Assembly: GCA_023383055.1 (NCBI GenBank)
Contig: JAHDYP010000039.1
Coordinates: 1 to 44,081, forward strand
Direction of reading: 5' to 3'
DNA: 44,081 nt
DNA from: Verrucomicrobiota bacterium
GTDB lineage: Bacteria; Verrucomicrobiota; Verrucomicrobiia; Limisphaerales; JAHDYP01
The notes beneath the pieces were generated by a model. The model did not search any database. It was not told where the DNA came from and was given only the letters and a program-made list of their open reading frames with translations. The translations under genes were made by a program, and so were the position numbers. Positions 42,897 through 44,081 of the stretch are shown one piece after another. How positions within the stretch are numbered: the first letter of the stretch is position 1; the number at the start of each line of letters is the position of its first letter.

Positions 42897-44081
42897 ATGA
42901 AACCTCCCCTCGCCGTTCCGCGCTCCGCACTCCGCGTTCCCATGCAATCCCCAATCCTCAATCCCCAATCCCCAATCCGCCCTTTGCATCGGCTTGCCTG
43001 CGGGTTGCTGTTGCTGTTCGGCGGCCAGTTCCTCGCCGCCACCAACGGCGCCCCGGCCGATCCCGGTCTCCCCTACGTCTATACCCAGTGGGAGCAGATC
43101 ACCACCAAGGACGGCCTGGCCAACGACCACGTCTTCGCCGTCCGCACCGACCCGCGCGGTGACTGCATCTGGATCGGCACCGAAGGCGGCCTCTCCCGCT
43201 ACGACAAGAAGACGCGGAAAATCCGCAACTGGACCGAAGCCGACGGGCTGCCCTGGCGCGTGATCACCGGCATCGAAGTCCAGCCCGCGACCGGCGACGT
43301 CTGGCTCGGCCTGTTCGGCGGCGGCCTGGCCCGGTTCAGCGCCGGCCGGTTCGATCATTATCACCAGCTCAACAGCGGCCTGGTCAACGACGTCGTCTAT
43401 GCCGTCGCGATCGAAGGCGATAACGTCTGGTGCGCCACCACCGCTGGCGCCAGCCGGTTCAACACGAAGACGGACAAGTGGGACATTTACACCGAACAAA
43501 ACGCGCCCATGGAGGAAATCTGGAACTACAACGTCTGCGCCCGCGATGGCAAGGTGCACCTGGCCGTCTGGGGCAGCGGCATCCTCGAGTTCGACACCTC
43601 CCGGGAGCATTGGAAGATCTACACCGATCCCGATGGCGAGATGGAGATCGATCTCTACCGGGACGATGGCGTGCCCCATGTCATCACCACCGGCGCGAGT
43701 TACGTCGATAAAATCCTCTGGGTTTCATCCTACTTCGGTTGCGCCCGGTACGACGGCCGCCACTGGCGCGGCTATTTCGACCATGAATGCGGCCTCGCCA
43801 GCAACTTCAACAACAATCTCAAAGCCCGCAGCGGTCAGGAATGCTGGTATTCCACCGATAAAGGCCTGAGTGCCTGCATGGACGCCGATACCTGCACCTG
43901 GGTGACCTATGTCCCGGACGGCAAAAACCACACCGGTCAGGCCATCATCAAACGCGAAAACGACCTGATCCAAGTCGTCGATACCGGCTACAACGTGCCG
44001 CAGATCTTCCAAATCTGCGTCGACTTTGACGGCAACGACGTCTGGGCCGCCTGCGAAGCCACCCGGCAGGCGGTCGAATCG
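42897..44081 (+). CDS. Two-component-type propeller protein, partial (runs off the window)
   Basis: The frame stays open from ATG 42897 to the window end (395 codons visible). A signal peptide reads HRLACGLLLLFGGQFLAATNG. Reg_prop-type blade motifs follow, for example DGLANDHVFAVRTDPRGDCIWIGTEGGLSRYDKKTRK, and repeated NVWCATTAGASRFNTKTDKW and ILWVSSYFGCARYDGRHW. These propellers form the sensor part of hybrid two-component proteins, but also occur as secreted proteins; the missing 3' part decides this. The first 29 codons contain a CCAATCC-rich intergenic-type repeat, so the true start may be ATG 42942 or TTG 42984, which would put the signal peptide at the N-terminus. It follows the ten-haem gene by 19 bp. 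Confidence 0.85.
   Translation, partial: MKPPLAVPRSALRVPMQSPILNPQSPIRPLHRLACGLLLLFGGQFLAATNGAPADPGLPYVYTQWEQITTKDGLANDHVFAVRTDPRGDCIWIGTEGGLSRYDKKTRKIRNWTEADGLPWRVITGIEVQPATGDVWLGLFGGGLARFSAGRFDHYHQLNSGLVNDVVYAVAIEGDNVWCATTAGASRFNTKTDKWDIYTEQNAPMEEIWNYNVCARDGKVHLAVWGSGILEFDTSREHWKIYTDPDGEMEIDLYRDDGVPHVITTGASYVDKILWVSSYFGCARYDGRHWRGYFDHECGLASNFNNNLKARSGQECWYSTDKGLSACMDADTCTWVTYVPDGKNHTGQAIIKRENDLIQVVDTGYNVPQIFQICVDFDGNDVWAACEATRQAVES
42905..42981. repeat. CCAATCC / CGCTCCGCACTCCGCG microrepeat at a gene start
   Basis: Short words repeat in tandem: CCGCGCTCCGCACTCCGCGTTCC, then AATCCCCAATCCTCAATCCCCAATCCCCAATCC. The style resembles the patch at 27791-27845 but the sequence is different. Such low-complexity words are common in gene-poor spots of planctomycete and verrucomicrobial genomes. 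Here it overlaps the presumed N-terminus of the propeller protein. Confidence 0.6.

Overview
GC-rich bacterial DNA, dense with genes and with few Shine-Dalgarno signals. It most resembles a verrucomicrobial (Pedosphaera/Limisphaerales-like) genome fragment. The assignment is inferred from the mix of genes: a prepilin-type protein ending in a SFADGH region, an HzsA-related cytochrome next to a VCBS/ASPIC-UnbV protein, a secreted repeat protein whose C-terminus resembles the 'TLQSA..L.GSW...FFRAR' tail common in that phylum, and a KaiC/KaiB/kinase/regulator set. No rRNA, tRNA, CRISPR array, transposase or phage gene was recognised. Homopolymer tracts near the left edge suggest a draft or metagenomic assembly.

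Layout. 1-120: tail of a histidine kinase, cut by the window edge and running into an abnormal poly-G/poly-C block (121-280). 315-4403: four overlapping genes, kaiC-like, kaiB-like, PAS histidine kinase and NarL-type regulator, which form a compact KaiBC signalling unit. 4518-7909: RRM RNA-binding protein, B12-type radical SAM enzyme, small membrane protein and fatty-acid desaturase. 8167-11691: Nif3-like protein, divergent from biosynthetic arginine decarboxylase, then a membrane protein. 11709-16336 (minus): periplasmic adaptor, ABC ATPase and two tandem MacB-type permeases, making one export operon. 16441-18258: CLC chloride channel with CBS domains.

18317-27440: mostly secreted proteins. 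They are a prepilin-like protein, an exported protein of unknown function, a Tat-exported putative deacetylase-like protein, a serine hydrolase and a 1166-residue protein with four near-identical internal repeats. A perfect 46-bp palindrome lies between two divergent genes here. 27441-28068 is a gene-free stretch with short repeats. 28069-32127: LysR regulator, divergent from an ECF sigma factor, followed by an MMPL/RND transporter. 32376-34895: class II DAHP synthase and a Tat-exported aldo/keto reductase.

35122-44081: a collinear run, overlapping at three of its five junctions. It encodes a thioesterase, a RidA-like protein, an HzsA-related cytochrome/propeller, an FG-GAP/ASPIC-UnbV protein, a fused ten-haem cytochrome/propeller/di-haem peroxidase-like protein, and a two-component-type propeller protein cut by the window end. 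This is the most unusual part of the window and looks like a secreted redox system of unknown substrate.
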